DNA of 50,600 nucleotides, from assembly GCF_025963695.1 (NCBI RefSeq), contig NZ_JAOQAH010000007.1:1-50600 (forward strand), read 5' to 3'. The translations under genes were made by a program, and so were the position numbers. The notes beneath the pieces were generated by a model, which ran no database searches, had not been told where the DNA came from, and was given only the letters and a program-made list of their open reading frames with translations. This document shows positions 50,405 through 50,600 of this stretch, piece after piece. The DNA comes from Segetibacter sp. (GTDB lineage Bacteria; Bacteroidota; Bacteroidia; Chitinophagales; Chitinophagaceae). Every line of letters starts with the position of its first letter. Position 1 is the first letter of the stretch.

Positions 50405-50600
50405 GCCTTTGTTTTCAGTTGCAAAAAATAGCAGCAGAATGCCGTTTGTGCAGTTATCAGTTCTTATATACTTACGAAGGCAGTAAGATGCATATAAAGA
50501 ATTACATCCATCAAATAATTGGTTGCTAAACAACCTGCTTCTTTTACCAAGGCTTGTATTATTTGCTACTTCGTTAGCTGTATTATTAAGCTTAAAGTTG

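Larger units (their letters stand above)
50307..50600. other. Right-end region: tandem repeat, palindromic hairpin and a possible partial reading frame
   Basis: The stretch holds a 13-base tandem duplication (50314-50339) and an imperfect palindrome (50372-50404). From about 50518 an open frame reads NWLLNNLLLLPRLVLFATSL and runs off the edge; it could be the membrane-anchored start of a gene, but no ATG precedes it (only a TTG). Confidence 0.35.

Overview
The window looks like a chromosomal segment of an aerobic, free-living member of the Bacteroidota, most likely a Chitinophagaceae-type organism. The grounds are a SusC/SusD pair beside secreted glycoside hydrolases, lipobox and Tat-type signal peptides, -7 promoter elements of the Bacteroidota form TAnnTTTG, general absence of Shine-Dalgarno sequences, a CzcA protein fused to its outer-membrane factor, and AT-rich intergenic DNA. 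I saw no rRNA, tRNA, CRISPR array, intact insertion sequence or phage module. The genus assignment is inference.

Layout. 1-10.3 kb is a sugar-derivative catabolic region: a Tat-exported Gfo/Idh/MocA oxidoreductase (cut by the left edge), a YdcF-like protein, a secreted GH20 hexosaminidase, and then two divergent blocks. The leftward block holds a sugar isomerase, a nitrilase and an exported sugar isomerase. The rightward block holds a PhyH-type oxygenase, a secreted DUF1080 protein, a second PhyH oxygenase and a cytoplasmic Gfo/Idh/MocA dehydrogenase. 10.5-19.7 kb carries a small secreted protein, a very large propeller-amidohydrolase, a Ca2+-type P-ATPase preceded by a tiny in-frame ORF, a DinB/DUF1572 protein and a stand-alone CheB esterase domain. 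19.8-24.1 kb is a glycerate/2-hydroxyacid module (glycerate kinase, D-hydroxyacid dehydrogenase, LctP permease). 24.4-38.1 kb contains an AI-2E family exporter followed by a polysaccharide-utilisation region: GH5-like hydrolase, SusD, SusC, small lipoprotein, GH92 and GH30. 38.3-41.0 kb is a leftward peptide/amino-acid operon (RidA, D-threonine-aldolase-like PLP enzyme, M19 dipeptidase). 41.4-47.6 kb is a heavy-metal efflux operon (small secreted protein, CzcA-CzcC fusion, CzcB). 47.8-50.3 kb has a decayed RadC/JAB gene and a SulP anion transporter with a possible leader-peptide attenuator.

How the parts could work together. GH20, GH92, GH30, the GH5-like enzyme and SusC/SusD fit extracellular harvesting of mannose-, glucose/galactose- and N-acetylhexosamine-containing glycans such as fungal wall or glycoprotein material. 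The oxidoreductase/isomerase/DUF1080 group fits oxidative (keto-sugar) catabolism of the released sugars. These substrate assignments are inferred from family membership.

Besides ordinary genes, the intergenic DNA holds several things an ORF list misses: a bipartite dispersed repeat (13-base box, about 23 bases, second GC-rich box) in six places; a second hairpin repeat in four places, two of which supply the C-terminal codons of unrelated enzymes in the same reading frame; relics of an AI-2E transporter, a cyclase/TPR-type regulator and a RadC-like gene; and a broken small membrane-protein gene next to cheB. I found no single large undescribed system. The best candidates for new biology are the bipartite repeat, the repeat-derived protein tails, the small ORF fused in frame (one stop codon away) to the P-type ATPase, and the SulP leader region.
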